A DNA stretch of 38,399 nucleotides, taken from the NCBI GenBank assembly GCA_919901745.1, contig CAKKPP010000034.1, positions 18,866-57,264 on the forward strand, written 5' to 3'. Within the stretch, counting starts at the first letter, position 1, and each line of letters opens with the position of its first letter. Below the pieces are notes generated by a model. That model ran no database searches. It saw only the letters and a program-made list of their open reading frames with translations, and was not told the DNA's origin. The stretch is from Chloroflexota bacterium (lineage in GTDB: Bacteria > Chloroflexota > Limnocylindria > Limnocylindrales > CSP1-4). This document shows positions 7,299-15,635 of the stretch, piece by piece. Position numbers and translations under genes: made by a program.

Positions 7299-8087
7299 AT
7301 GGCCGACAATCAAACACCCGGTACGGCGGGGGATGCACCCGACGCGGACGCCGCGCCGACGCGCGCCAGGGCCGCTCGCCCGCGCGTCATGCGGACGGTC
7401 GACAAGCCCACCAGGGCCAAGGCCGCCGGAGGAGCCAACGCTGCTGCTCCGCGGAAGGTGACCGCGAAGCCGAAAGCCGCCGCGAGACCGACGACGTCCG
7501 CCGCGACGACGTCCGCCGCGAAGGCGCCCGCTGCGACAGCGCCCGCCGCGACGACGTCCGCCGCGACGACGTCCGCCGCGAAGGCGCCCGCTGCGACGGC
7601 GCGGCCAGCGGCAACGCCCGATGGCGGCCCGGTGCACGCCAACGGAAACGGATGGTCCGCTTCGGCCGTCCTGGTAGCCTCCCGGGCCGGATCGCTGCCG
7701 TCCGCGGTGGTTCGCGACCTCGACATCCGTCAAGGGGCAATCGGGCGGGTCGACGCGGAGGACGTTGCCGTTGTCCAGGGCGCCGTCGGGGCTGCCCGCG
7801 GCGATCGGGTGTCGGTCGAATTCGGTGCGGTCGGCGCGGCGCTCGGGGGCGACGTTCGGGTCAGCCGGGCGGCCGTCGGCGCCGTCGTGGCGCGCCGTGT
7901 CCTGCTCGAGCAGGCCTTCGCCCGGACGGTCGTTGCCCAGGAGGTTGTTGTCCGCCGCCCCTCGGCGATCGTCTTCCTCGTCGCGCAGCGTGTCCAGGGC
8001 GACGTCAAGGTCCTGTTCGACTGGCGGGCCGGCCTCGCGCTGGGCGCGGCGCTCGCGCTGATCGGCAGGCTCATCCGGCGGCGCTGA
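7299..8087 (+). CDS. Ala-rich, beta-solenoid-like protein with C-terminal membrane anchor
   Basis: A 262-residue protein that I cannot assign to a named family. Residues 1 to about 110 are low complexity (Ala, Thr, Pro, Lys, Arg) and include a 20-residue duplicated block. Residues about 135-235 show six copies of a roughly 15-16-residue unit, consensus like GAVGxAxGxxVxV (for example QGAIGRVDAEDVAV and FGAVGAALGGDVRV), as expected for a beta-solenoid. The last 25 residues are a hydrophobic stretch ending in RRR (ALGAALALIGRLIRRR), suggesting a tail anchor. Repeats of this type recall bactofilin or adhesin solenoids, but the unit is shorter, so similarity is structural at best. It has its own promoter and RBS and sits between the rml and wbp-like operons. 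Confidence 0.7.
   Translation: MADNQTPGTAGDAPDADAAPTRARAARPRVMRTVDKPTRAKAAGGANAAAPRKVTAKPKAAARPTTSAATTSAAKAPAATAPAATTSAATTSAAKAPAATARPAATPDGGPVHANGNGWSASAVLVASRAGSLPSAVVRDLDIRQGAIGRVDAEDVAVVQGAVGAARGDRVSVEFGAVGAALGGDVRVSRAAVGAVVARRVLLEQAFARTVVAQEVVVRRPSAIVFLVAQRVQGDVKVLFDWRAGLALGAALALIGRLIRRR
7491..7597 (+). repeat. 60-bp tandem duplication in the Ala/Thr-rich segment
   Basis: Bases 7491-7537 recur exactly as 7551-7597, with a period of 60 bp (20 codons). Each copy itself contains shorter duplications encoding TTSAA and KAPAAT. This is a recent in-frame expansion. Confidence 0.9.
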
Positions 8088-8130
8088 GCGGCCCGACAAT
8101 CAACGAGGGGGCGCCGACCCGTCCCTGCCG

Positions 8131-8136
8131 TATACT
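8131..8136 (+). promoter_or_regulatory. candidate -10 box (TATACT) for the diacetamido-sugar operon
   Basis: TATACT matches the bacterial -10 consensus closely (TATAAT) and is conspicuous in such GC-rich DNA. It lies in the 153-bp gap before the acetyltransferase gene and would give a leader of about 98 nt. No convincing -35 box is seen. Confidence 0.4.
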
Positions 8137-8240
8137 CGGCACCCTGTGGGTCCCGGTCTCGACCAGCCTCATCTTGCCCGCCAGGCGGCCCCGGAACCGC
8201 CCCGTCACGGCGGCTCACCACGCACAGGAGTCAGCCCTCC

Positions 8241-8912
8241 GTGATCGATCCAGCGGCGCGCATTCACGCGTCGGCCGACCTCGAGGACGACGTGTCGGTC
8301 GGGCCGGGTACGGCGATCTGGCAACGAGCCCAGGTCCGCAGCGGCGCCCGAATCGGCAGCGAGTGTGTCATCGGGCGGGACGCGTTCATCGATGCGGCCG
8401 TGACGATCGGCGACAAGGTCAAGATCCAGAACGGTGCCCTCGTCTACCAGGGCGTGACCGTCGAGGACGGTGTGTTCATCGGACCCGGCGCGATTCTCAC
8501 CAACGACCGCTTTCCGCGGGCGATCACGACGAGTGGCGAGCTGGCCCGTGCCGCCGATTGGCAGGTGTCGCCGATCGTCCTTCGACACGGCTGTTCGATC
8601 GGGGCCGGCGCGGTCGTCGTCGCCGGCGTCGATGTCGGCAGCTTCGCCACCGTGGGGGCGGGGGCCATCGTCACGCGCGACGTGACCGCGTATGCGCTCG
8701 TCGCCGGCAACCCGGCCCGCCGCCTCGGCTGGGTGTGTGCCTGTGGCATGCGCCTCGTCGATTCGGACGGCCATCCCGCTCCCGCGCAGCCGGATCGCTA
8801 CTCGGCGGATCGCGGGCTGCACTGTCCCAGCTGCGAGCGCACCTATGCCTATGTCGCCGACAGCGAGACGCTCGAGGAGCGCCCCGCCCGTCCACAAGGA
8901 GCCAGCGCATGA
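8241..8912 (+). CDS. left-handed beta-helix sugar N-acetyltransferase (WbpD-like)
   Basis: A 223-residue hexapeptide-repeat acyltransferase. Residues 1-160 are an uninterrupted series of hexapeptide turns (AARIHA, ARIGSE, VTIGDK, VFIGPG, CSIGAG), with the NDRFPRA loop and AGNPAR at the end of the helix, as in WbpD/WlbB enzymes. These acetylate the 3-amino group of UDP-2-acetamido-3-amino-2,3-dideoxy-glucuronate using acetyl-CoA. The C-terminus adds a small zinc-ribbon-like tail with Cys166/Cys168 and Cys195/Cys198 (CAC and CPSC). Start GTG 8241 follows the family N-terminus. The stop overlaps the aminotransferase by 4 bp (ATGA). The two neighbouring genes carry the preceding steps of the same pathway. 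Other 3- or 4-aminosugar acceptors are possible. Confidence 0.85.
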   Translation: MIDPAARIHASADLEDDVSVGPGTAIWQRAQVRSGARIGSECVIGRDAFIDAAVTIGDKVKIQNGALVYQGVTVEDGVFIGPGAILTNDRFPRAITTSGELARAADWQVSPIVLRHGCSIGAGAVVVAGVDVGSFATVGAGAIVTRDVTAYALVAGNPARRLGWVCACGMRLVDSDGHPAPAQPDRYSADRGLHCPSCERTYAYVADSETLEERPARPQGASA

Positions 8913-10012
8913 TCCCGATTGCCCGTCCCGACATCGGTCCCGAGGAGATCGCGGCCGTGACCGCGGTCCTCGAATCGGGCATGCTCGCCCAGGGTCGCCA
9001 GGTGGCCGAGTTCGAGGCGCGCTGGGCCGTGCAGGTCGGCGTTCGCCATGCCGTGGCCACGAGCAACGGGACCGTTGCCCTCATGGCGATCTTCGCCGGC
9101 CTGGGCCTCGGTCCGGGCGACGAGGTGATCACCGTCTCGCACACGTTCGCGGCAACAGCGAACGCCATCCTCTTCACGGGCGCCACGCCGGTCTTCATCG
9201 ACATCGAGCCGGACACGTACCTCATCGATGCCAAGCGGATCGAGACGGCGATCACGGCCAGGACCCGCGCGATCGTCCCGGTCCACCTGTTCGGGCTCGT
9301 CGCCGACATGGACATGATCGGCGCGATCGCCGACCGCCACGGCCTGGCCGTGGTCGAGGATGCCTGCCAGGCGCACGGGGCCACCTTTCGCGGTCGCGCT
9401 GCCGGCAGCTTTGGCCACGGGGCGTTCAGCCTCTATGCGACCAAGAACATGACCACCGCCGAGGGCGGGCTGATCACAACCAACGACGACCGGTTGGCGG
9501 ACTGGTTGCGCCTGTATCGCAACCAGGGCATGCGGGCGCGGTATCAGTTCGAGATGCTCGGCTACAACTTCCGCCTGACGGACCTCGCCGCATCAATCGG
9601 CCTCGTCCAGCTCGACAAGCTCGCGCGAAACACGGCCCGCCGGCAGGCGATCGCGGCCGCGTACGACGAGGCGTTCGCCGATCTCCCGGTGAGGACGCCC
9701 GTCGTCCCGGACGGCCGCTCGCACGTCTACCACCAGTACACGCTCGAGGTGGGGCCGGCACGGGACGCGATCATCGCGGCCATCCGCGAGGGCGGCGTCG
9801 GAGCGGACATCCATTACCCGATCCCCGTCCATCGCCAAGCGTACATTCTCGAGCGCGGGTTCCACGTCGAGCTGCCGGCGACCGACCGCGCCTCCGAACG
9901 CACGATCGCCCTCCCGATGTTTCCGGGCATGACGGACGACGAGCGGGCCACGGTCATCCGCGTGGTCCGCGATGCGGTCCTGGCTCATTCCGGGGTGGGC
10001 GTTCACGCATGA
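8909..10012 (+). CDS. DegT/DnrJ/EryC1 sugar aminotransferase (WbpE-like)
   Basis: A 367-residue PLP-dependent sugar aminotransferase. The PLP Lys is Lys179 in SLYATKNM, the ring-stacking or pairing segment is VEDACQAHGA with Asp151, and the substrate loop is LGYNFRLTDL. In the WbpE reaction glutamate donates nitrogen to the 3-keto group of UDP-2-acetamido-3-keto-glucuronate. The N-terminus MIPIARPDIG is typical of the family and fixes the ATG at 8909, overlapping the acetyltransferase stop. The frame is open far upstream (to 7037) only because of GC bias. Together with the acetyltransferase before it and the oxidoreductase after it, it forms a compact three-enzyme module. Confidence 0.9.
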   Translation: MIPIARPDIGPEEIAAVTAVLESGMLAQGRQVAEFEARWAVQVGVRHAVATSNGTVALMAIFAGLGLGPGDEVITVSHTFAATANAILFTGATPVFIDIEPDTYLIDAKRIETAITARTRAIVPVHLFGLVADMDMIGAIADRHGLAVVEDACQAHGATFRGRAAGSFGHGAFSLYATKNMTTAEGGLITTNDDRLADWLRLYRNQGMRARYQFEMLGYNFRLTDLAASIGLVQLDKLARNTARRQAIAAAYDEAFADLPVRTPVVPDGRSHVYHQYTLEVGPARDAIIAAIREGGVGADIHYPIPVHRQAYILERGFHVELPATDRASERTIALPMFPGMTDDERATVIRVVRDAVLAHSGVGVHA

Positions 10013-10025
10013 CGGTGCCGCGCCG

Positions 10026-11078
10026 ATGACGGGGACCTGGAGCCCCGTGGGGGGACGCGAGCTTCGAGTTGGCCTGGCCGGCCTCGGATCGATGGGCCGC
10101 AACCATCTCCGGGTCATCGCCAGCCGGCCGAATGTGCGGCTTGCCGCGGTTGCCGATCCGGTGGCCGACGCCCTCGACGCTGCGACTGCGCACACGGGTG
10201 CGGCGGGGTTCAGCGAACCCCTCGCGATGATCGCCGAGGCGGAGCTCGACGCCGTCGTCATTGCCGCCCCGACCACCGCGCACCTGCCGCTCGCACTGGC
10301 GGCGATCGAACGTGGAATGGCCGTCCTCGTCGAGAAGCCGCTCGCGCCGACGGTCGAGGAGGCCCTCAAGATCGTGGCCGCATCCCGGGCCAGCGGCGTT
10401 CCCGTCCAGGTGGGCCACGTCGAGCGGTTCAACCCGGCGGTTCGCGAGCTCGGCCGGCTCATCGACGAGGGCTGGCTCTCGACGGTCTACGCGATCACAT
10501 CGCGCCGATCCGGGCCGTTCCCCGCCCGGATCCGCGACGTGGGGGTCACGGTCGACCTGGCCACCCACGACGTCGATATCTGCTCCTGGATCGCGGGGGA
10601 GCGGCCGAGCCGTGTCCACGCGGAGACCGCCCAGCGGATCCATGACTCGCGCGAGGATCTCCTCTATGGGCTCCTGCACTTTCCGTCCGGTGTCGTGGCC
10701 CAGCTCGACGTCGACTGGCTCACGCCGGCAAAGCGACGGCAGCTCACGGTGGTCGGCGAGGAGGGCATGTTCGAACTTGACTACCTGACCCAGCGTCTGA
10801 CGTTCACCCGGGCCACCGACACGACCAACCCGCGGCTGATCGGTGGCTATGCGCCCACGTTCGAAGGCGAGGTCGCGGAGCTGCCGGTCCCCAACGGCGA
10901 GCCGCTCGCGCTGGAGCACGACGCGTTCCTGCGCATCGTTCGCGAGGGCGGCCGTCCGGAGGTCGACGCGGAGGATGGCCTGTGGGCCGTCGGCATCGCC
11001 ACCGCGCTCCTCGAGGCCGCACGGGGTCGCACGGTCGTCGAGCTCGCCGACTTCGGCCGGAGGCTGATCCCGACGTGA
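10026..11078 (+). CDS. Gfo/Idh/MocA sugar oxidoreductase (WbpB-like 3-dehydrogenase)
   Basis: A 350-residue NAD-dependent oxidoreductase. The dinucleotide loop is GLAGLGSMGRNH near residues 16-27. The EKP motif of the family is in VLVEKPLAPT, and the second domain begins at QVGHVERFNP. DLATHDVDIC carries the conserved Asp/His pair used in catalysis by the family. In the Wbp pathway this enzyme oxidises C3 of UDP-N-acetylglucosaminuronate, with NADH recycled via 2-oxoglutarate. A UDP-GlcNAc 3-dehydrogenase, as in methanogen clusters, is the alternative. Start ATG 10026 is 13 nt after the aminotransferase stop. An upstream in-frame ATG at 9972 lies inside that gene. No ribosome-binding site is evident. 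The stop overlaps the next gene by 4 bp. Confidence 0.83.
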   Translation: MTGTWSPVGGRELRVGLAGLGSMGRNHLRVIASRPNVRLAAVADPVADALDAATAHTGAAGFSEPLAMIAEAELDAVVIAAPTTAHLPLALAAIERGMAVLVEKPLAPTVEEALKIVAASRASGVPVQVGHVERFNPAVRELGRLIDEGWLSTVYAITSRRSGPFPARIRDVGVTVDLATHDVDICSWIAGERPSRVHAETAQRIHDSREDLLYGLLHFPSGVVAQLDVDWLTPAKRRQLTVVGEEGMFELDYLTQRLTFTRATDTTNPRLIGGYAPTFEGEVAELPVPNGEPLALEHDAFLRIVREGGRPEVDAEDGLWAVGIATALLEAARGRTVVELADFGRRLIPT

Positions 11079-12196
11079 GCGCGCGGCCCGACGCGTCCGC
11101 GGCCGGATCGCGCGGCTGGGTTGTCATCCGGGAGGGGCAACACCGGCGCTGGGGCGGGGAACTCCGGCGACACCACATCTTCGGGCGGCTGGCCGAACGA
11201 ACCGGGGCACGGATCGTCGAATCCGGCTGGTACCCCACGCTGCTCCGTCGAGCGGTACGCGGACCCATCGTGGGCTCGCTGCCGGGCCCGCTCATCTACC
11301 GCCTGCCGTCGCGCGGTCCGAAGCCGAGATTCGCGGCATCGGAGAAGCTGCGCGACCGGCTGCTCGATGCCGCGATCTCCGTGACGGATCCGGCCGTCGT
11401 CGCGATCTACGACGACCCCGTCGCCCATGCCCGTGCCCTCGGTGTCCGCCAGGACGAGGCCTGGTTGGCCCAGCTCGCGGCCCGTCAACGGCGCAACCTC
11501 ACCACGTTTCGCTGGCACGTCGTCCCGACGGCCTCTTTCGCGGAGCTGGCCGGCCTCGACCCGGACCGGGTCATCGTCGGGGGCAACGGTACCGACGTTG
11601 CGCGCATCCGGGTGGGTCCATGGCCCGAGCAACCGGCAGTCGGGATCGTGTCCGGCGCGGCGCCAGGACGCGGCCTCGAACTCCTTGTCGACGCAGTCGG
11701 CCTGGCGCGGACGACGGTTCCCGACCTCACGCTCCGCATGTGGCTCGTGCCGACGAGCGAGGCGAGCGGGGAGTACCTGCGCGATCTCCGGACATCGGTC
11801 GAGGGACGGCCGTGGGTGGAGATCGGGACGGCGCCCTACGACCAACTCGGCGAGATCCTCGGGACCGCATCGATGCTGTGCATCCCCCACCCGCCCAACG
11901 ACTACATGGATGTGGCGCTTCCCGTGAAGCTCTTCGATTCCTTGGCGGCCGGACGGCCCCTCGTGGTCACGCCGCGCACGGAGACTGCGGCCGTGGTCTC
12001 GGCGATGGGCGTGGGGGCCGTGTCCGCGGGCGATCGCCCCGAGGACCTGGCCACCGCGATCGTCGACCTCCTGTCCGACGAGGGTGCCCTGCACTCCCTC
12101 GGCGCGCACGCCCGTCAGGTTGCGGAGCAGTCCTTCGACTGGCGTGTCGTCGGCGATCGGATCGCCTCCGCCGTGATCGCTCGCGAGTCCGGCTGA
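11075..12196 (+). CDS. glycosyltransferase, GT4-like
   Basis: A 373-residue GT-B transferase. The N-terminal half has GWVVIREGQHRRWGGELRRH, which is unusual for the family. The C-terminal half has the donor domain: VGIVSGAAPGRGLELLVDAV, LRMWLVPTSE, and a terminal signature DVALPVKLFDSLAAGRPLVVTPR followed by a conserved-looking LLSDEGALHSLGAHARQVAEQSFDW. The sequence before KLFDSLAAG lacks a clear EX7E motif, as in many GT4 proteins with the xKLFExLAxG variant. GTG 11075 overlaps the oxidoreductase stop (GTGA), so it is the last gene of the 8241-12196 operon and probably transfers the sugar made by it or a neighbour. It ends 11 bp from a convergent gene. Confidence 0.78.
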   Translation: MSARPDASAAGSRGWVVIREGQHRRWGGELRRHHIFGRLAERTGARIVESGWYPTLLRRAVRGPIVGSLPGPLIYRLPSRGPKPRFAASEKLRDRLLDAAISVTDPAVVAIYDDPVAHARALGVRQDEAWLAQLAARQRRNLTTFRWHVVPTASFAELAGLDPDRVIVGGNGTDVARIRVGPWPEQPAVGIVSGAAPGRGLELLVDAVGLARTTVPDLTLRMWLVPTSEASGEYLRDLRTSVEGRPWVEIGTAPYDQLGEILGTASMLCIPHPPNDYMDVALPVKLFDSLAAGRPLVVTPRTETAAVVSAMGVGAVSAGDRPEDLATAIVDLLSDEGALHSLGAHARQVAEQSFDWRVVGDRIASAVIARESG

Positions 12197-12207
12197 GCGA
12201 TCGAAGT

Positions 12208-14085
12208 TCAGCCCTCGTCGCCGAGCCGGCGAAGCCCTCCGTGGCCAAGTCGGGCCGTTCCATCGCGGATGAGCGGTGCCGCGGCGAGGTGGTCGAGGCC
12301 GTCGATGCACACCAGCTCCACGGGCCCGGGGTTCCCTTGGGACGCGAGGGCGACCGCCGAGCGGATCGCATCCGAACCCCGCCCGGAGATGAGCTGCTCC
12401 AGGCCGGGCAGCCAGCCCCGCCGGCGGGCCACGGCCAACGGATGGCGAGCCGCGCGGACGAGGCGCCGGATCCCGGTCGTCGGCGGGCCCAGCGAGGCCG
12501 CATCGGCCAGAGCCCGCAGCCGCCCGTGCAGGTCGGTCTCGATGGAACCGACCAGGCCGCTGAGCGCCGTCGAATCCACGCCGGTGGAGGTGACGAGGAC
12601 GATCCGGGAACGTGCCACGTCGCCGAGGCGGGCCACCAACGCGGCACGACCCGGATCGATGGCGACGAGCACGCGTCGCGCGGCGGGCCCGGCGGTCCGC
12701 GCCACGGGCCCCGAATCGGCTGGGACGCGGACGGCCGACCCGCGGACGCCCGGGCCGCGCGTCGCCTCCGCGGAGCCATCGCGCACCGCCAGGACCTCGG
12801 CGTACAGCTCGAGCAAGCGTCGCCCGACCGTCTGCTCGTCGAAACGGCCCAGCACGGCGGCTCGTAGACGCGCGGGATCGAACGAGTCGATGCGCTCCAG
12901 CACGCGGAGCACGCCCGCCGCAAGGGCCTCGGGATCGTTGACCTCGACCACGGCCCCCAGTGCGTCCGGTTGGGAGCCGAGGATCTCGGTCACGCCGCCC
13001 GAATCCGCGGCCACCACCGGCAGGCCCGTGGCAAGGGCCTCCACGGCGACCACTCCGAACGTTTCGCGGGGGCTCGGGTGGACGAACACCGAGGCTCGGG
13101 CAAGCGCCGCGTTCACCCCGGCACGACCGGCCGACGTCTCGAACCGTACGGCCCCGGCGACCCCGAGCGACGTCGCCAGACGCTCCCAGCTCGCCTCGAC
13201 GTCCTGGGTCGGCGAGCTGCCGATCAGGCGCAGGGTGGCGTTCGGCCGCCGACCGTGAACGATGGCAAACGCCCGCAGCAGCGTTTCGATGCCCTTGGTT
13301 GCCTTCCGGTAGCCGACGAAGACGAGTTCGTCCGGCATCCGATCCGCGCGTGCGACCAGTGGGAACGCACCGACCGGAATGGCATTGGGGATCACCGTGA
13401 TCTTCGAGGCGATCCCCGGGAGGGCGTCGATCAGCTCGCCGGCCAGGATATCGCTGACAACGATGAGCCGACTCGCGGCCTCGACCGTGGCCTCATAGCG
13501 GGCGCGGATCGCCGGCTCGGCGATGAGCCGCGCGACGAACGAGGCATGCTCGGTCACGACGAGCGGCACCCCGAGTCGAGCGGCCAGCGTGGCCGCAGCG
13601 GCCCCGTCGGGGTAGACCGTGTGGCCGTGGATGAGCTCCGGGCGTCGGATATCCGTCTCACGGCCGGATTCAAAGCGGTCCGCCAGGGCATGCAGCGCGC
13701 CATCGCGCGCGATCGCTCCGTGGAGCGCCCCGGCGGCCGGATTGCGCCCGCTCGGAATGGTCAGGCGGGATACCGGGACGACGGTGCTGCCGGTGGACCG
13801 GCCGTCACCGCCACCGGACCAACCGCCGGCGGGCGGCGCGAGAAACAGCGCGGGCTGCTCACGGATCGCGGTGGCGGCGAGCTCACGCACGATCGCCGCC
13901 GTCCGCGACCGGAGCGCACCCGCCCCGACGAGGTCGGCCGGTTCGAACGAAACAACGGCCGGGCGCACCCGACCGGTCGCCGCGAGCGCCTCCAGCTGGT
14001 CTGCCACGAACCGCCCGGCGATCGGATCCAGCCGTGATGGATACCAGCTCGCGACGGCGAGCAGATCGATGGGCGAGGGGGGCAT
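12208..14085 (-). CDS. GT4 glycosyltransferase with C-terminal extension of unknown function
   Basis: A 625-residue protein. Residues 1 to about 432 are a complete GT4: WYPSRLDPIAGRFVADQ near the N-terminus, HGHTVYPDG at 153-161, VVTEHAS at about 176-182, FVGYRKATKGIETLL at 256-270, and EX7E as ETFGVVAVE (341-349) followed by LATGLPVVAADSGG. Residues about 433-470 are a low-complexity linker. Residues 471-625 form an alpha/beta-like segment (RVLVAIDPGR, RIVLVTSTG, VELVCIDGLDHLA) that I do not recognise. The start at 14085 is supported by a TACCGT -10 box 7 nt upstream. The longer open frame to 14175 adds 30 atypical residues. It is the only minus-strand gene inside the uronic-acid gene set and sits divergent from the 6-dehydrogenase. 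Confidence 0.82.
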   Translation of the reverse strand: MPPSPIDLLAVASWYPSRLDPIAGRFVADQLEALAATGRVRPAVVSFEPADLVGAGALRSRTAAIVRELAATAIREQPALFLAPPAGGWSGGGDGRSTGSTVVPVSRLTIPSGRNPAAGALHGAIARDGALHALADRFESGRETDIRRPELIHGHTVYPDGAAAATLAARLGVPLVVTEHASFVARLIAEPAIRARYEATVEAASRLIVVSDILAGELIDALPGIASKITVIPNAIPVGAFPLVARADRMPDELVFVGYRKATKGIETLLRAFAIVHGRRPNATLRLIGSSPTQDVEASWERLATSLGVAGAVRFETSAGRAGVNAALARASVFVHPSPRETFGVVAVEALATGLPVVAADSGGVTEILGSQPDALGAVVEVNDPEALAAGVLRVLERIDSFDPARLRAAVLGRFDEQTVGRRLLELYAEVLAVRDGSAEATRGPGVRGSAVRVPADSGPVARTAGPAARRVLVAIDPGRAALVARLGDVARSRIVLVTSTGVDSTALSGLVGSIETDLHGRLRALADAASLGPPTTGIRRLVRAARHPLAVARRRGWLPGLEQLISGRGSDAIRSAVALASQGNPGPVELVCIDGLDHLAAAPLIRDGTARLGHGGLRRLGDEG

Positions 14086-14092
14086 CAGCCCT

Positions 14093-14102
14093 ACGGTACC
14101 AT
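14093..14102. promoter_or_regulatory. overlapping divergent -10 boxes
   Basis: The 10 bases 14093-14102 read TACCGT on the minus strand (14098-14093) and TACCAT on the plus strand (14097-14102), sharing the central TA. The minus box is 7 nt before the GT4 ATG at 14085. The plus box is 74 nt before the dehydrogenase start at 14177. RNA polymerase could probably occupy only one orientation at a time. Confidence 0.42.
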
Positions 14103-14176
14103 TGCCCAGCCCTCTCCCCGGCGACCCGGCTCGCCGACGAATGTCACCAGCCGACAGCGAGGACCGGACCCCCACG

Positions 14177-15586
14177 ATGCCGATCGTTCACGAGGCCACG
14201 ACCGGCCCGAGCCTGCTCGGCGGGTCGATCGTCCTGCCGGCGAACCGGTGCCGCCACCACCTTCCGCCCCGACCCGTCAACCCGTGGATCGGTGACGCGG
14301 GGACGGCCGGAACCGTGGCCGTCGTCGGGGCCGGGAAGATGGGCCTGCCGCTCGCGGCCCAGTTCGCCGGGCATGGCTGGGACGTGATCGCGGTGGACGT
14401 CCAGGAGGCCGTCGTCGCGGCGATCAACGCGGGACGATCGCACATCGGCGAGGAACCCGGCGTGGCCGACCTCGTGGCCGACGCGCACGCAGCCGGCCGG
14501 TTGCGTGCGACGACCGACGGAACGGCTGCCGCCCGCGCCGCCGACGTCGTGGTGCTGATCGTCCCGGTGATGCTGGACGCGGCGCATCAGCCCGATTACC
14601 GCTTCATGGACGCTGCCGTCGCGGCGATCGCTCCCGGCGTGCACTCCGGCAGCCTCGTCATCTTCGAGACCACCCTGCCGGTCGGCGACACGCGCGATCG
14701 GTTCGCGTCCCGACTCGAGGCCGCCTCGGGCCTCCGCGCCGACGAGGACTTCTTCGTGGCCTTTTCGCCGGAGCGCTTGTACTCCGGTGCAGCGCTGCGC
14801 AACCTGGCGACCTACCCCAAGCTTGTCGGGGGCCTGGGCCCGACCTCGACCGATCGCGCCGCCCGGTTCTACGACGCGGTTCTCGATGCAGAAATCGTGG
14901 CGATGTCGTCGGCCGAAGCCGCCGAATTCTCGAAGCTCGCCGACACCACCTACCGTGACGTGAACATCGCGCTCGCCAACGAGTTTGCCGCGTATGCCGA
15001 CCGCGTCGGCGTGGACATCCGCGAGGTGATCTCCGCCGCGAACAGCCAGCCGTACAGCCACATTCACCAGCCGGGCATCGGCGTGGGCGGTCATTGCATC
15101 CCGGTCTATCCGCACTTCCTCCTGTCGCGAGCCCCCGAACTCTCGATCGTCGCGCGCGCGCGCGAGGTCAACGACGGCCAGATCACGATCGCGATGGACG
15201 CCATTCGGGCCACCCTCGGTGATCTCGACGGGGCGCCGGTGCTGGTCCTGGGCCTGACCTATCGCGAGGGCGTTCACGAGCTCGCCTACTCGCGGGCGCT
15301 TCCGTTGATCGACGCGCTGCGCACGGCCGGCGCACGGGTGTTCGCCCACGATCCGCTGCTCGGCGACGACGAAGTCCGGTCGCGCGGCGCGGAGCCGTAT
15401 GCCTGGGGCTCGACGATGGACGCGCGGGCAATCGTCACCCAGACCGCCGACGCACGCTGGCGCGACCTTCAGCCCGCGTGGTTCCCCGGACTCGCGATCC
15501 TCGTCGATGGGCGCAACAGCCTGTCGGACCTTCGACTTCCGGCCGGCGTCGCGTACCGCGGCATCGGCGTCCCCGCGCGACGGTAG
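14177..15586 (+). CDS. UDP-N-acetyl-hexosamine 6-dehydrogenase (WbpA/WecC type)
   Basis: A 469-residue UDP-sugar dehydrogenase that oxidises C6 to the uronic acid with two NAD. The Rossmann loop GAGKMG is at 51-56, and SPERLYSG at about 198-205 is typical of UDP-HexNAc rather than UDP-glucose enzymes. The catalytic Lys is in EFSKLADTTYRDVNIA (about 250-265), and the nucleophile is Cys307 in VGGHCIPVYP. The first 45 residues are an extension not usual in the family. ATG 14141 would lengthen it by 12 residues. A weak GAGGA lies 13 nt before 14177. Together with the epimerase downstream it could make either UDP-GlcNAcA for the WbpB-E-D-I route or UDP-ManNAcA (WecB/WecC). The substrate cannot be settled by eye. 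Confidence 0.87.
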   Translation: MPIVHEATTGPSLLGGSIVLPANRCRHHLPPRPVNPWIGDAGTAGTVAVVGAGKMGLPLAAQFAGHGWDVIAVDVQEAVVAAINAGRSHIGEEPGVADLVADAHAAGRLRATTDGTAAARAADVVVLIVPVMLDAAHQPDYRFMDAAVAAIAPGVHSGSLVIFETTLPVGDTRDRFASRLEAASGLRADEDFFVAFSPERLYSGAALRNLATYPKLVGGLGPTSTDRAARFYDAVLDAEIVAMSSAEAAEFSKLADTTYRDVNIALANEFAAYADRVGVDIREVISAANSQPYSHIHQPGIGVGGHCIPVYPHFLLSRAPELSIVARAREVNDGQITIAMDAIRATLGDLDGAPVLVLGLTYREGVHELAYSRALPLIDALRTAGARVFAHDPLLGDDEVRSRGAEPYAWGSTMDARAIVTQTADARWRDLQPAWFPGLAILVDGRNSLSDLRLPAGVAYRGIGVPARR

Positions 15587-15623
15587 GCGGGTCGCCGCCC
15601 AACGCCGGCGTGGCCGCCCCGGC

Positions 15624-15629
15624 TACCCT
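15624..15629 (+). promoter_or_regulatory. candidate -10 box (TACCCT) for the epimerase gene
   Basis: TACCCT lies 6 nt before the GTG at 15636, a spacing that predicts a leaderless transcript. No Shine-Dalgarno sequence is present. Confidence 0.4.
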
Positions 15630-15635
15630 GTCCCC

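Noticed and set aside
7491-7597. Possible CRISPR-like array
   Set aside because: Only two 60-bp copies in frame within a coding sequence, with no spacers of variable sequence.
5895-8099. A long minus-strand extension of the DUF3048 gene
   Set aside because: The portion beyond 7187 is the shadow of the solenoid gene and its repeats. The -10 box at 7169-7174 sets a start at 7157.
8102-8240. Riboswitch or small RNA in the 153-bp gap before the acetyltransferase gene
   Set aside because: No stable structure or conserved motif could be made out. Only the TATACT box is notable.
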